Assembly (NCBI RefSeq): GCF_026153205.1
Contig: NZ_JAPFBW010000023.1
Coordinates: 56,537 to 120,536 of the forward strand
Direction: 5' to 3'
DNA length: 64,000 nucleotides
Source of the DNA: Aquabacterium sp. A7-Y
GTDB taxonomy: Bacteria > Pseudomonadota > Gammaproteobacteria > Burkholderiales > Burkholderiaceae_C
Numbering within the stretch: position 1 is the stretch's first letter; every line of letters begins with the position of its first letter. Under the pieces are notes generated by a model. It did no database searches, had not been told where the DNA came from, and saw nothing but the letters and a program-made list of their open reading frames with translations. Below, one piece after another: positions 36,024 to 44,500 of the stretch. Made by a program: the position numbers and the translations under genes.

Positions 36024-37559
36024 ATGAACGACCGTCTCAGCCGCCTGCGTGCCTCGCCCTCCGTCGCCGTCAAGCAGAACCTCCACTACCCGGTGATCGA
36101 CACCGACGTCCATACCAACGACTACGCGCCCGCCCTGGAGGAGTACGTCGCCCAGTACGGCGGCCCCCGGCTTGTCGACGAGCTGCGTAAGGCCACCGCT
36201 TCGCGACGCCGCAATGCCGAGAACAGCAGCGGCAAGGACTGGTATGCGCAGACGCCCGAGGAGCGGCAGCACCACCGCACCATCCGCTCGCCGTGGTGGG
36301 CACGCGTGACACGCAACACGCTCGACGTCGCGACCTACCACCTGCCCGAGCTGCTCTACGAGCGCCAGGAGGAACAGGGCTCGGACTACTCCGTGCTGTT
36401 CCCGAACAACGTGCTCGCGCCACTGGCGGCGAAGGACCCGGACGTGCGCCGCCCGCTGCATCGCGCGGTGAACCACTACCACGCCGACCTCTACCGCAAG
36501 TACAGCGACCGGCTCACGCCGGTGGCCGGCATCCCGCTGTACACGCCCGAGGAAGGCATCGAGGAGCTGGACTTCGCGATCAACACGCTGGGCCTGAAGG
36601 TCATCAACATCTCCGGCGGCGTCAAGCGGCCCATCCAGGCGATCGCCGACAAGTACCCGCCCAAGGACCATCCCGAGCTCGCGAAGTACGCCTCCTACAT
36701 CGACTTCTACGGGCTCGACAGCGAATACGACTACGACCCCTTCTGGGCCAGGGTGGTCGAGCTCGGCGTGCCGGTCACCACCCACTACGGCAGCCAGGGC
36801 TGGACCGGCCGCTCCTCCATCAGCAACTACATGAACAACCACATCGGCCATTTCGCCGACGGCTCGGAGGCCTTCGCCAAGTCGCTCTTTTTCGGCGGCG
36901 TGACGCGGCGCTTCCCGCAGCTGCGGGTCGCCATGCTGGAAGGCGGAGCGGCCTGGGGCGCCAACGTCTACATCCACCTGATCGACCGCTTCGAGAAGCG
37001 CAGCCTGGCCGGCCTGAAAAACTACGACCCGGCCGAGCTCGACCGCGCGCTGCTACTGGAGCTGTTCCGCCGTCATGGCGCCTCGCTCACCAAAGGCCGT
37101 GAGCTGGAAGCAGAGCAGCTGGTGCGCGACACGCTGGGCGCCGGCTATGCCAGCGACGCCCGCCAGCCGCTCGGCGCTGAGCTGGAGGACTTCGCGGCCG
37201 CCGGCATCGAGACGCCCGAGGACATCCGCGAGCGCTGGGTCGACAGTTTCTTCTTCGGCTCGGAATCGGACGACCGCACCATTGCCGCCGCCTTCAACGA
37301 CAAGGCCAACCCGCTGGGCGTCAAGATCAACGCGATCTACTCCTCCGACGTGGGCCACTGGGACGTGCCAGACCTCACCGACGCGCTGGCCGAGAGCTGG
37401 CGCCTGGTGGAGGACGGCGTGATCTCGGCGCCGGACTTCGAGTCCTATGTCTTCGCCAACCCCTACAAGTTCTACACCCAGGCCAACCCGGCGTTTTTCG
37501 ACGGCACCGTGGTCGCCCAGAAGCTCAAGCACCCCGGAGTGGCGGCCCGGGGGGCCTGA
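36024..37559 (+). CDS. Amidohydrolase-2 family metal enzyme
   Basis: This encodes 511 residues. HYPVIDTDVHTNDYAP near the start is the metal-binding DxH block of the amidohydrolase_2/ACMSD family (PF04909). RLTPVAGIPLYTPEEGIEEL, VPVTTHYGSQGWTGRSS, GGVTRRFPQLRVAMLEGGAAW and IYSSDVGHWDVPDL follow the family order, with the late SDVGHWD giving the metal-binding Asp. Members decarboxylate or hydrolyse aromatic and heterocyclic substrates. It is translated from a sigma-54-dependent transcript with the esterase and VOC-like genes, so it may act on an organosulfur side chain. The exact reaction is unknown. Confidence 0.8.
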   Translation: MNDRLSRLRASPSVAVKQNLHYPVIDTDVHTNDYAPALEEYVAQYGGPRLVDELRKATASRRRNAENSSGKDWYAQTPEERQHHRTIRSPWWARVTRNTLDVATYHLPELLYERQEEQGSDYSVLFPNNVLAPLAAKDPDVRRPLHRAVNHYHADLYRKYSDRLTPVAGIPLYTPEEGIEELDFAINTLGLKVINISGGVKRPIQAIADKYPPKDHPELAKYASYIDFYGLDSEYDYDPFWARVVELGVPVTTHYGSQGWTGRSSISNYMNNHIGHFADGSEAFAKSLFFGGVTRRFPQLRVAMLEGGAAWGANVYIHLIDRFEKRSLAGLKNYDPAELDRALLLELFRRHGASLTKGRELEAEQLVRDTLGAGYASDARQPLGAELEDFAAAGIETPEDIRERWVDSFFFGSESDDRTIAAAFNDKANPLGVKINAIYSSDVGHWDVPDLTDALAESWRLVEDGVISAPDFESYVFANPYKFYTQANPAFFDGTVVAQKLKHPGVAARGA

Positions 37560-37596
37560 GGGACCGCCGGCTCCGCCCCCACGAAAGACAGTCGCG

Positions 37597-37632
37597 TTCA
37601 GGCGGCTCCGCCGAGTCGCCCGTTTTTTTCCT
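37597..37632 (+). terminator. Stem-loop and T7 tract inside the amidohydrolase operon
   Basis: A GC-rich inverted repeat (GGCGG...CCGCC) followed by CGCCCG and seven T lies just before the ribosome site of the esterase gene at 37645. It mirrors the arrangement at 17896-17921, where GCCCGA also precedes seven T. A partial terminator or a processing site is possible. Confidence 0.35.
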
Positions 37633-37644
37633 GATGGAGAGCTC

Positions 37645-38307
37645 ATGCCCGTTGAACACCTCACTCTGGCAGCCGGCACCGACCGCCTGCCCTATCTGTT
37701 TTGCGCCGCCTCGCCCGGCGCCGTCAGCCCCGCGCCGCTGGTCCTCTTCCTGCACGGCAAACGCGACGCCGGCACCGAGCTGAAGCTGTTGTTGCGCTGG
37801 CCCCTGCCGCAGCAGGTCGAGCGCAGCTCCGGCCTGCCCTACTACTTCGCCGCGCCGCAGATCCCCGCCGAGACCGACTGGCGCGAGCGGCGCGACGCGG
37901 TGCTCGCGCTGCTCGAGCACCTTCTGTCCACCTACGCGATCGACCCCGCCCGGGTGGTGTTGACCGGTTTCAGCTTCGGCGCGGCCGCCGGCTGGGAACT
38001 GGCCGCCGAGCATCCCGGCCGTTTCGCCGGCTTCGTGCCCGTGTCGGGTAAGGTGCCCGAGCACTTCGGCCCGGCTGAATTCGAGCGGCTGCGCGAGCTG
38101 CCGGTCTGGGCCTTCAACGGCGAGCGTGACGAACGCGCCGCGCCCGAGCAGGCGCGCCGGGCGGTGGCCGCGCTCAACGCCCAGGGCGGCTCCGCGCAGT
38201 TCACGGAGGTCGCCGGCGGCGATCACTTCATCGAAGATGCGGTCTACCTGGATCCGGTGCTCGAAGCCTGGTGGCTGGGCCAGCGGCGGGCGTTCGCGGT
38301 GGCCTGA
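37645..38307 (+). CDS. Alpha/beta hydrolase (carboxylesterase/phospholipase type)
   Basis: This encodes 220 residues and no signal peptide. LVLFLHGKRDAG gives the oxyanion-hole loop, GFSFGAAAGWELA the nucleophile elbow (G-F-S-F-G), FNGERDERA the acid and VAGGDHFIED the histidine. This matches the abhydrolase_2/dienelactone hydrolase-like esterases. GGAGAG precedes the ATG. It shares the sigma-54 transcript with the amidohydrolase, suggesting that an ester or thioester is cleaved in the same pathway. Confidence 0.75.
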   Translation: MPVEHLTLAAGTDRLPYLFCAASPGAVSPAPLVLFLHGKRDAGTELKLLLRWPLPQQVERSSGLPYYFAAPQIPAETDWRERRDAVLALLEHLLSTYAIDPARVVLTGFSFGAAAGWELAAEHPGRFAGFVPVSGKVPEHFGPAEFERLRELPVWAFNGERDERAAPEQARRAVAALNAQGGSAQFTEVAGGDHFIEDAVYLDPVLEAWWLGQRRAFAVA

Positions 38308-38416
38308 GCGCCGCACCGCGCGGCCGCTGGCACGAGAGCTGCAAGCCGGTGGCCGAGCCACGGCCTGCCGCACGATGCGCGGCGGCCCCTCAGCAGCCCT
38401 GACCTACCGCACTGCC

Positions 38417-38785
38417 ATGACCATCCTGCGCACCTATGCGCCGCTGTTCGTGCCCGACATCGGCGCCGCCTTGCCTGCCTTCGCGCGGCTGTGTCCGCGC
38501 GGCCCCCTGCTGCGCTTCACGCATGGCGAGTTCGAGGCCGCGATGGCCTCGGGCTTCCTGCTGCTGTGTGGCCCGCCGGCGGCTCTGGCGGCGCACCGCG
38601 AGATTCGCACCATCGCGATCGTCAGCGACCTGCGCGCGATCCAGCGCGACCTGCTGGCCGCCGGCGCGCGCATCCTGTTCGGCCCGCGGCGCGTGACCAC
38701 CGGCCGGCACCTCGCCGCCCGGCTTCCGGCAGGCGAGGTCGTCGAGTACCTTCAGTTCGGCTGGAGCCGCATGGCGGCGCATTGA
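38417..38785 (+). CDS. VOC/glyoxalase-like small protein
   Basis: This encodes 122 residues with two beta-alpha-beta-beta-beta-like halves: LRTYAPLFVPDIGAALPAFA, LRFTHGEFEAAMASGFLLLC, TIAIVSDLRAIQRDLLAAGA and HLAARLPAGEVVEYLQFGW. The pattern fits the vicinal oxygen chelate superfamily, although the usual metal-binding Glu/His set is not complete. It is the third gene after the 35953 promoter, 109 bp from the esterase. Function unknown. Confidence 0.55.
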   Translation: MTILRTYAPLFVPDIGAALPAFARLCPRGPLLRFTHGEFEAAMASGFLLLCGPPAALAAHREIRTIAIVSDLRAIQRDLLAAGARILFGPRRVTTGRHLAARLPAGEVVEYLQFGWSRMAAH

Positions 38786-38822
38786 GCCAGCCCCGCAGGC
38801 CGGTCCCGCGGGGCCGCTGCCC

Positions 38823-40178
38823 TCACGCGGCCTTCGCTTCGCGCTGCAGCGTGAACCGGTTCGCCGGCCGGTCCAGCCCCAGGTTCTCGCGCAGCGTACG
38901 GCCTTCATAGCGGGTGCGGAACAGGCCGCGGCGCTGCAGTTCCGGCACCACCAGGTCGACGAACTCGTCGAGCGACTGTGGCAACACCGGAGGCATCACA
39001 TTGAAGCCGTCGGCCGCATCGTTCTCGAACCACTCCTGCATCCGGTCGGCGATGGTTTGCGGCGTGCCCACCACCACCCAGTGGCCGCGTGCGCCCGCCA
39101 GGTACTCGTAGAGCTGGCGCACCGTGAAGCGCTCGCGCTGGGCCAGTTGCAGCACCACGTGCTGACGGCTGTTGCGGCCTTTCTCGGGCTCCGGGTAGTA
39201 GGGCGGCGGTGCGTCGAGATCCCAGCCGCTCAGGTCCTCGTCCTTCCACACCGCCCGCAGGGTACCGAGGCCGACCGAAGGGTGGATGAGACGCTGCAGC
39301 TCCGCCCACTTGGCCTCGGCCTCCGCCTGGGTGCGCCCGATCACCGGAGAGATGCCGGGCAGCACCAGCAGCTGTTCCGGCCGCCGTCCGTATTTCGCCA
39401 GCCGCCCCTTGACGTCGCGGTAGAAGGCTTGCGCCTCGGCCAGGCTGGTCCAGGCGGTGAAGATGGCCTCTGCGGTGGCAGCGGCCAGTTCGCGCCCCGG
39501 CTCGGACGAACCGGCCTGCACGATCACCGGGTGGCCTTGCGGGGAACGCTCCAGGTTCAGCGGGCCACTGACCTTGAAGTGCTTGCCGTGGTGGTTGATC
39601 GCGTGCAGCTTGGCCGGGTCGAAGTAGACGCCCGAGGCCGGGTCGCGGATGAAGGCGTCGTCCTCGAAGCTGTCCCACAGGCCTTTGACCACGTCGATGA
39701 ACTCGTGGGCCCGTTCATAACGCAGCTCGGGGTCGGGGTGCTGGGTGAGGCCGAAGTTGCCGTGCACGTCGTCGGCGCCGGTCGTCACGACATTCCAGGC
39801 CGCGCGGCCCTTGCTGATGTGGTCCAGCGAGGCGAACTTGCGCGCCAGCAGGAAGGGCTCCTCGTAGGTCGTGGAGGCGGTCGCGACGAAGCCGATGTGC
39901 TGCGTGACCGCCGCCAGCGCCGACCACAGCGTGACCGGCTCGAAATAGGACACGCGGCCCTGGCGGCTGAAGGCGTCGGCCTGGCCGCGGCGCGCCACGC
40001 CGGGGCTGTCGGCCACGAAGACCTGGTCGAACAGCCCGCGCTCGGCGGTCTTGGCGAGCTCGATGTAGTGGTCGATATTGACCCCTGCGTCGATCCGGGA
40101 GCCGGGGTGCCGCCAGGCGGCGATGTGGTGGCCGGTGGCCATGATGAAGGCGCCGAGGCGCAGCTTGCGATCGCTCAT
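38823..40178 (-). CDS. FMN-dependent monooxygenase, NtaA/SnaA/DszA family
   Basis: This encodes 451 residues with the bacterial luciferase fold and the long NtaA/SnaA/DszA form (TIGR03860-like). RLGAFIMATGHHIAAWRHPG, HYIELAKTAERGLFDQVFVA, ARKFASLDHISKGRAAWNVV, VVTTGADDVHGNFG and PVIVQAGSSEPGRELAAATA are the typical blocks. Such enzymes use FMNH2 to split sulfones (DszA), nitrilotriacetate or alkyl sulfur compounds. FMNH2 would come from the reductase at 12179. It is a single-gene unit behind its own sigma-54 promoter, convergent with the 38417 gene. Confidence 0.85.
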   Translation of the reverse strand: MSDRKLRLGAFIMATGHHIAAWRHPGSRIDAGVNIDHYIELAKTAERGLFDQVFVADSPGVARRGQADAFSRQGRVSYFEPVTLWSALAAVTQHIGFVATASTTYEEPFLLARKFASLDHISKGRAAWNVVTTGADDVHGNFGLTQHPDPELRYERAHEFIDVVKGLWDSFEDDAFIRDPASGVYFDPAKLHAINHHGKHFKVSGPLNLERSPQGHPVIVQAGSSEPGRELAAATAEAIFTAWTSLAEAQAFYRDVKGRLAKYGRRPEQLLVLPGISPVIGRTQAEAEAKWAELQRLIHPSVGLGTLRAVWKDEDLSGWDLDAPPPYYPEPEKGRNSRQHVVLQLAQRERFTVRQLYEYLAGARGHWVVVGTPQTIADRMQEWFENDAADGFNVMPPVLPQSLDEFVDLVVPELQRRGLFRTRYEGRTLRENLGLDRPANRFTLQREAKAA

Positions 40179-40301
40179 GAGAGTGCTCTTCTTGAAAGTG
40201 CTGAGGAGGGAAGGTGCTTGCGGTCCAGATCAGCGCAGGGCAGAGCCCTGACCCTGCAGGGCCTCGACGAGCCGGTGTCGGCGCCGAAGCCCCGGCCGCT
40301 T

Positions 40302-40316
40302 GCACAGCCCATGCCA
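40302..40316 (-). promoter_or_regulatory. Sigma-54 promoter for the NtaA-like monooxygenase
   Basis: The minus strand reads TGGCATGGGCTGTGC: GG-N10-GC spacing with one change in each half. It lies 124 bp from the ATG at 40178. Confidence 0.6.
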
Positions 40317-40375
40317 CCCCGAAAGGCCACCGGCCTGCCCGGCGTGCAGCGCCGCGGGCGGCAGCCGGCGCGCGG

Positions 40376-40392
40376 GCTGTCCCGATGACAGC
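40376..40392. promoter_or_regulatory. Dyad upstream of the monooxygenase promoter
   Basis: GCTGTC, five bases, GACAGC form a perfect 6-5-6 inverted repeat 60 bp upstream of the promoter at 40302-40316. Its distance fits an activator site, but it is less like TGCTGGRT than the others. Between 40393 and 40535 I see nothing else. Confidence 0.35.
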
Positions 40393-40535
40393 AGCCGCGG
40401 TCGGCTTCCAAGCAGGGCGGGCCTCGTCTCATGCGGCCGACTCATATGCTCGGACGGATCGCATCCTTCCGTCGTGCGGCATGGGCCGCTACCCTGGGTA
40501 TCTCCTGTCACTCCTGCAGCAGCCAGCCTCGCCCC

Positions 40536-41414
40536 ATGTGCCAGTTGTTCGGCATGAGTTCCAATGCACCCGCGACGGTGAACTTCTCGTTCACCGGCTT
40601 CTCGGCGCGCGGCGGCCGCACCGGCGAGCATGGTGACGGCTGGGGCATCGCCTTCCACGATGCCAGCGGCTGCCGGGTTTTCCTCGACGAAGGCAGCGCC
40701 TGCGACTCGCCGCTGGCCGACTTCCTGCGCCGCCACCCCTTCAAGTCACGCTCGGTGATGGCCCACATCCGCAAGGCCACCCAGGGTGAGGTGAAGCTCG
40801 CCAACTGCCATCCCTTCCAGCGCGAATGGGGCGGCCAGCACTGGGTGTTCTGCCACAACGGCGACCTGCAGGACTTCCGGCCCGCGCTGCGCGGTCTCTA
40901 CGAACCGGTCGGCAGCACGGACAGCGAGCGGGCCTTCTGCTGGCTGCTGCAGGCGCTGCGGGATGCCTTCGGTGCGGCGCCGGCCGGTGGCATGCCGGGC
41001 TGGCAGCGGCTTGCGCCGGTGCTGGCCGACCTGAGCCGCCATATCGCCCGGCACGGCAGCTTCAATTACCTGCTGAGCAACGGCGAGGCCCTCTACGCCC
41101 ATGCCTCGACGCACCTGAGCTGCCTGCAGCGTCGGCCCCCTTTCTCGACCGCCCGCTTGATCGACTGCGACCTGAGTCTGGACCTGAGCCAGGGCAACGG
41201 TCCCGAGGACTGCATGGCGCTGGTCGCCACCCACCCGCTGACCCACGACGAGCCGTGGACGGCCTTCGAGGCCGGCGAGCTGAAGGTGTTCGCCGGCGGC
41301 CAGGCGGTCTGGAGCTCGCTGAGCGCGCCCATCCCCGCCCCCACGCCGCGTGCGCGCCCACGGCCCGTGCAGCCGGCCTCGCTTGCGCCCGCCGGGCTGC
41401 GTTTCGCGGTCTGA
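40536..41414 (+). CDS. Class II glutamine amidotransferase, YafJ-like
   Basis: This encodes 292 residues. Cleavage of Met1 exposes Cys2 (MCQLFGMSSN), the N-terminal nucleophile of the family. GDGWGIAFHD, AHIRKATQGEVKLANCHPF and VFCHNGDLQDF form the glutaminase pocket. The role of YafJ-type proteins is unclear; proposed tasks include ergothioneine-type amide hydrolysis (EgtC). EgtC cleaves gamma-glutamyl from a sulfur-containing ergothioneine precursor, a possible link to the sulfur theme, but no egtB/D is nearby. It is convergent with the 41426 gene. Confidence 0.85.
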   Translation: MCQLFGMSSNAPATVNFSFTGFSARGGRTGEHGDGWGIAFHDASGCRVFLDEGSACDSPLADFLRRHPFKSRSVMAHIRKATQGEVKLANCHPFQREWGGQHWVFCHNGDLQDFRPALRGLYEPVGSTDSERAFCWLLQALRDAFGAAPAGGMPGWQRLAPVLADLSRHIARHGSFNYLLSNGEALYAHASTHLSCLQRRPPFSTARLIDCDLSLDLSQGNGPEDCMALVATHPLTHDEPWTAFEAGELKVFAGGQAVWSSLSAPIPAPTPRARPRPVQPASLAPAGLRFAV

Positions 41415-41425
41415 AGCCGGCCGGC

Positions 41426-42550
41426 TCAGGCGCCCAGGATCGTCCCGTCCGCCCGGTACACCGGCCAGTAGGTCTCCAGCCGCAGGTCCTTCAAGGCCGT
41501 CTTCAGGTAGCGCGGGGCTATCCACTGCTGCACGTCGAAGGTCGCACGCGTGAGCTTGAAGCGGGCGGCCTGGTCCACCGCGTCCTGGTAGCGGGCCACC
41601 AGGAAGGGATCGAAGTTGGGATTGAGGCGCACCCGCAGCGGCTCGCCGTCGTAGTCCTCCTTCCAGTGCTCGTAGGGCGTGCCGGCGCGGGCCCAGAGAC
41701 GCAGCACCTCCTCGCGGTTCGTTTCCTCGGAAGACCACCTCGCGGTCTTCACCGCGGCGTTGACCACACGCTGGGTCGCCTCCGGGTGCCGGTTGGCAAA
41801 GGCCTCGGTCACCAGCAGAGCGCTCTGCCGGGTGTAGACCGGCGACTGACCCTTGGTGCTGTAGAGCACGCGCACGCCGCCCTTGTCGCGCAGGCGCAGG
41901 ATGTCCAGGGCCCCGAGCGCCGCATCGATGTCCCCGGTGGTGAGGGCCGCGAGATAGCTGGCCGTGTCGAGATTGACGAGGCGCAGGTCGCGCTCGGTGA
42001 GGCCGTGGGCCTCGAGCAGGCGCAGCGCGGGCAGGTGCATGTTGGTGCCCTTGAACAGCGCCACGCGCTTGCCCCGCAGCTCCTTCAGGCTGCGCAGCGG
42101 CGAGGACGGCGGAACGCCGACATAGAGGTTGGCGCGTACGCCGCTGGCCAGCACCAGCCGTGTCTTCAGGCCGGCCGCCCGGCCGACGATGGAAGGCAGG
42201 TCGCCCTGGAAGGCGAAGTCGATCTGGTGGTTGGTGAGCGCCTCGTTCACTGCCGGGCCTGCGCCCTTGAAGAAGAACCACTCGACCGGGGTGTTGTCGC
42301 GTGCGAACTCCTCGTTGATCCAGCCCTTGGCATAGGCGACGGCGATGGAGCTGTTGGCGAACGAGGGCGGGTTGCCGGCGAGCGGCTGCGCAACACCGAT
42401 GCGCACCGAGGCGGGACGCGCGTCCCCCGCCGCACGCACGAGCGCCGGCGCGCCGAGGCCTGCGGCGGCGGCGCCCAGGGAGCCGAGGGCGTACAGCGCA
42501 CGGCGGCGCGATGGCGAGGAAACGGGGCGGGAGCGAAGCGGGATCGTCAT
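41426..42550 (-). CDS. Orphan sulfonate-type binding protein, SsuA-like
   Basis: This encodes 374 residues. A Tat-like Arg pair in SPSRRRALYALGSLGAAAAG starts the signal peptide. The mature part has WFFFKGAGPAVNEALTNHQIDF, QGDLPSIVGRAAGLKTRLVL, LRGKRVALFKGTNMHLPALR and FDVQQWIAPRYLKTAL, all of the SsuA/NMT1-like group. No permease or ATPase is adjacent, so it probably feeds the four-permease system at 29.7-33 kb. It has its own sigma-54 promoter and is divergent from the TauD/AtsK-like gene, suggesting a shared substrate. Confidence 0.87.
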   Translation of the reverse strand: MTIPLRSRPVSSPSRRRALYALGSLGAAAAGLGAPALVRAAGDARPASVRIGVAQPLAGNPPSFANSSIAVAYAKGWINEEFARDNTPVEWFFFKGAGPAVNEALTNHQIDFAFQGDLPSIVGRAAGLKTRLVLASGVRANLYVGVPPSSPLRSLKELRGKRVALFKGTNMHLPALRLLEAHGLTERDLRLVNLDTASYLAALTTGDIDAALGALDILRLRDKGGVRVLYSTKGQSPVYTRQSALLVTEAFANRHPEATQRVVNAAVKTARWSSEETNREEVLRLWARAGTPYEHWKEDYDGEPLRVRLNPNFDPFLVARYQDAVDQAARFKLTRATFDVQQWIAPRYLKTALKDLRLETYWPVYRADGTILGA

Positions 42551-42619
42551 GGGGGATGTCGTTTTATACGGCGCACGACGAGCCGGACCATCCGGTCCGC
42601 CGGCCTGCGCCGGCTGATG

Positions 42620-42634
42620 GCAAGGCCTGTGCCG
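42620..42634 (-). promoter_or_regulatory. Sigma-54 promoter for the orphan binding protein
   Basis: The minus strand reads CGGCACAGGCCTTGC, matching GGCAC-N5-TTGC exactly. The same 15 bases occur at 47638. It is 70 bp before the ATG at 42550. Confidence 0.75.
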
Positions 42635-42652
42635 CGGCAGCGGCCTGGCGCC

Positions 42653-42730
42653 TGCTGGATATGGAGCGCCGCCTGTCGGGGATGGAGCAGGCGCGGCGTG
42701 CGCCGCGCGCTGGATGCTCCAAACCCAGCA
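42653..42730. promoter_or_regulatory. Enhancer elements between the binding-protein and dioxygenase genes
   Basis: TGCTGGATATGGAGCG begins at 42653 and GCTGGATGCTCC at 42709; TGCTGGGTTTGGAGCA reads on the minus strand at 42715-42730. All are variants of the TGCTGGRT element found near the other sigma-54 promoters. They lie between the two divergent promoters at 42620 and 42760. Confidence 0.65.
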
Positions 42731-42759
42731 CGGCCGGAGGCACGCCGTGCCGTGCGCAT

Positions 42760-42774
42760 TGGCACAGCTCTCGC
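42760..42774 (+). promoter_or_regulatory. Sigma-54 promoter for the TauD/AtsK-like dioxygenase
   Basis: TGGCACAGCTCTCGC has a perfect -24 half and GG-N10-GC spacing; the -12 half is TCGC. It lies 72 bp before the ATG at 42846. Confidence 0.72.
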
Positions 42775-42845
42775 AACGCATCCAGGCAGCGCCGTCCACA
42801 AGGACCCGTCACGCTTCCCTACCGTCTCACCTCGAAGGTCCCACC

Positions 42846-43796
42846 ATGACTGTTGCAGAACTCGCCTCCGCTTCACAAGACTCGCCCACTGTCGCGCTCG
42901 ATCTGGTGCCGGTCGCCGGCCGCATCGGCGCCGAGGTGCACGGCATCCGCCTGTCGGCGTCGCTCGACGCCGGCACGCAGGCCGCCCTTCGCCAGGCGCT
43001 GGTGCGTCACAAGGTGCTGTTCTTCCGAGGCCAGCACCACCTCGACGATGCCAGCCAGGAAGCGCTGACCTCGGTGTTCGGCGGCACGCCGGTGCCGCAT
43101 CCGACCGTGCCCGTGAAGTCGGGCAGCCGCTACATCCTGGAGCTGGACTCGCAGCACGGAGGGCGGGCCAACTCCTGGCACACCGACGTGACCTTCCAGG
43201 CGGCCTACCCCAAGGCCTCGATCCTGCGCGCGGTCAGCCTCCCCGAGTCCGGCGGCGACACGGTCTGGGCCAACACCGCGGCGGCCTACCAGGACCTGCC
43301 AGCGCCCCTGCGAGCCCTGGTCGACACCTTGTGGGCGGTGCACAGCAACGACTACGACTATGCCGCCCGCCGCCCCGAGCCGGACCAGGCCGACCGCGAG
43401 CGGCACCGCGCCGTGTTCACCTCGACCGTCTACGAGACCGAGCACCCGGTCGTCCACGTGCACCCCGAGAGCGGTGAGCGGGCGCTGATCCTCGGGCACT
43501 TCGTCAAGCGTTTCGTCGGCCTCGACAGTTTCGACACCCAGCACCTCTTCGAGGTGCTCCAGGCCTATGTGACGCGCCTGGAGAACACCGTGCGCTGGCG
43601 CTGGAAGGCCGGCGACGTCGTGGTGTGGGACAACCGGGCCACCCAGCACTACGCGATCAACGACTACGGCGACCAGCACCGTGTGGTGCGCCGCGTGACG
43701 GTCGACGGCGAGGTGCCGGTCTCGGTCGACGGACGCCGCAGCGTCACGCGCAGCGCCGGGCCTCGCAGTGCGTCGGCGCAGGCGGCGGACGCGTAG
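42846..43796 (+). CDS. Fe(II)/2-oxoglutarate dioxygenase, TauD/AtsK type
   Basis: This encodes 316 residues. The metal triad is visible: His112 and Asp114 in SWHTDVTF and His268 in [13 protein letters not shown], with 2-oxoglutarate-binding Arg in [25 protein letters not shown] at the start and [12 protein letters not shown] are usual. TauD releases sulfite from taurine; AtsK releases sulfate from alkyl sulfates. The [20 protein letters not shown] segment is closer to the alkylsulfatase group in my reading. It is monocistronic behind a sigma-54 promoter. Confidence 0.87.
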   Translation: MTVAELASASQDSPTVALDLVPVAGRIGAEVHGIRLSASLDAGTQAALRQALVRHKVLFFRGQHHLDDASQEALTSVFGGTPVPHPTVPVKSGSRYILELDSQHGGRANSWHTDVTFQAAYPKASILRAVSLPESGGDTVWANTAAAYQDLPAPLRALVDTLWAVHSNDYDYAARRPEPDQADRERHRAVFTSTVYETEHPVVHVHPESGERALILGHFVKRFVGLDSFDTQHLFEVLQAYVTRLENTVRWRWKAGDVVVWDNRATQHYAINDYGDQHRVVRRVTVDGEVPVSVDGRRSVTRSAGPRSASAQAADA

Positions 43797-43803
43797 AGCC
43801 ACG

Positions 43804-43836
43804 CTGAGGCCGGCACCCGACCGGCCCTCAGGGTGC
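43804..43836. terminator. Hairpin between convergent gene ends
   Basis: CTGAGG-CCGG pairs with CCGG-CCCTCAG across CACCCGA, giving a GC-rich stem-loop directly after the dioxygenase stop. It has no T-run; termination is inferred from position. Confidence 0.3.
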
Positions 43837-44350
43837 CGGATTCGGGTAGCGCTTGTGGATCGCCTCGATGCCCTGCAGCACCGCCTCGGGCAGCTCGAGG
43901 GCGATGCTGGCGATGTTGCCGCGCAGCTGCTCCAGCGTGGTCGCCCCGATCAGCGTGCTGGTCACGAAGGGTCGGCTGTTGACGAAGGCGAGCGCGCCTT
44001 GCGCCGGCTCGATGCCGTGCGCACGGAACCGCTTCACGTAGTCATAGACCGCCTGCTCGGTGCGCTCCCCGCTGTAGCGGGCAAAACGCTGGAAGCGCGC
44101 GATGCGCGCCCCCTCGGGCCGGGCCCCGGCGAGGTACTTGCCGGTGAGCGTGCCCATCGCCAGCGGCGAATACGCCAACAGGCCGACCCGCTCGCGGATC
44201 GCGATCTCCGCCAGCCCCACCTCGAAACTGCGGTTGACCAGGCTGTAGGCGTTCTGGATGCTCACGACACGCGCCAGCCCGCGCGACTGGGCGACGTGCA
44301 GGAAGCGACCCAGGCCCCACGGCGTTTCGTTGGAGACGCCGACATGCTGC
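43828..44350 (-). pseudogene. Aldo/keto reductase C-terminal remnant
   Basis: The minus frame reads HVGVSNETPWGLGRFLHVAQ, SIQNAYSLVNRSFEVGLAEI, LLAYSPLAMGTLTGKYLAGA and RPFVTSTLIGATTLEQLRGN, the second half of a Tas-type NADP-dependent aldo/keto reductase (PF00248). The first half, including the Asp-Tyr-Lys-His tetrad region, is absent, and similarity ends near 44350, within the control region of the 44501 gene. It looks like a gene cut by a rearrangement that brought in the binding-protein gene. Confidence 0.75.
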
Positions 44351-44360
44351 GAGATCAGCA
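44345..44360. promoter_or_regulatory. Dyad upstream of the 44424 promoter
   Basis: TGCTG, six bases, CAGCA: an inverted repeat 64 bp upstream of the sigma-54 promoter. It lies at the break point of the aldo/keto reductase remnant. Confidence 0.45.
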
Positions 44361-44423
44361 AGGTGGACTGCTCCGCTTGCGACAAGCGCGCGCCCTGGGA
44401 CGGCAGCGCGTCGGCCCGGAGAC

Positions 44424-44438
44424 TGGAACGGCCTTTGC
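44424..44438 (+). promoter_or_regulatory. Sigma-54 promoter for the second orphan binding protein
   Basis: TGGAACGGCCTTTGC: the -12 half TTGC is perfect, the -24 half has one change, and GG-N10-GC spacing is exact. It lies 63 bp before the ATG at 44501. Confidence 0.72.
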
Positions 44439-44500
44439 AACCCGCGGCGATCTCGAGGCGCGACACCGCGCGCCGTGGCACCCATCGTGAGGACCTGGTC

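Noticed and set aside
34209..36977. A 922-codon minus frame that would extend the porin far upstream
   Set aside because: The upstream part runs antisense to the amidohydrolase and across both sigma-54 promoters; the signal peptide and ribosome site place the porin start at 35681.
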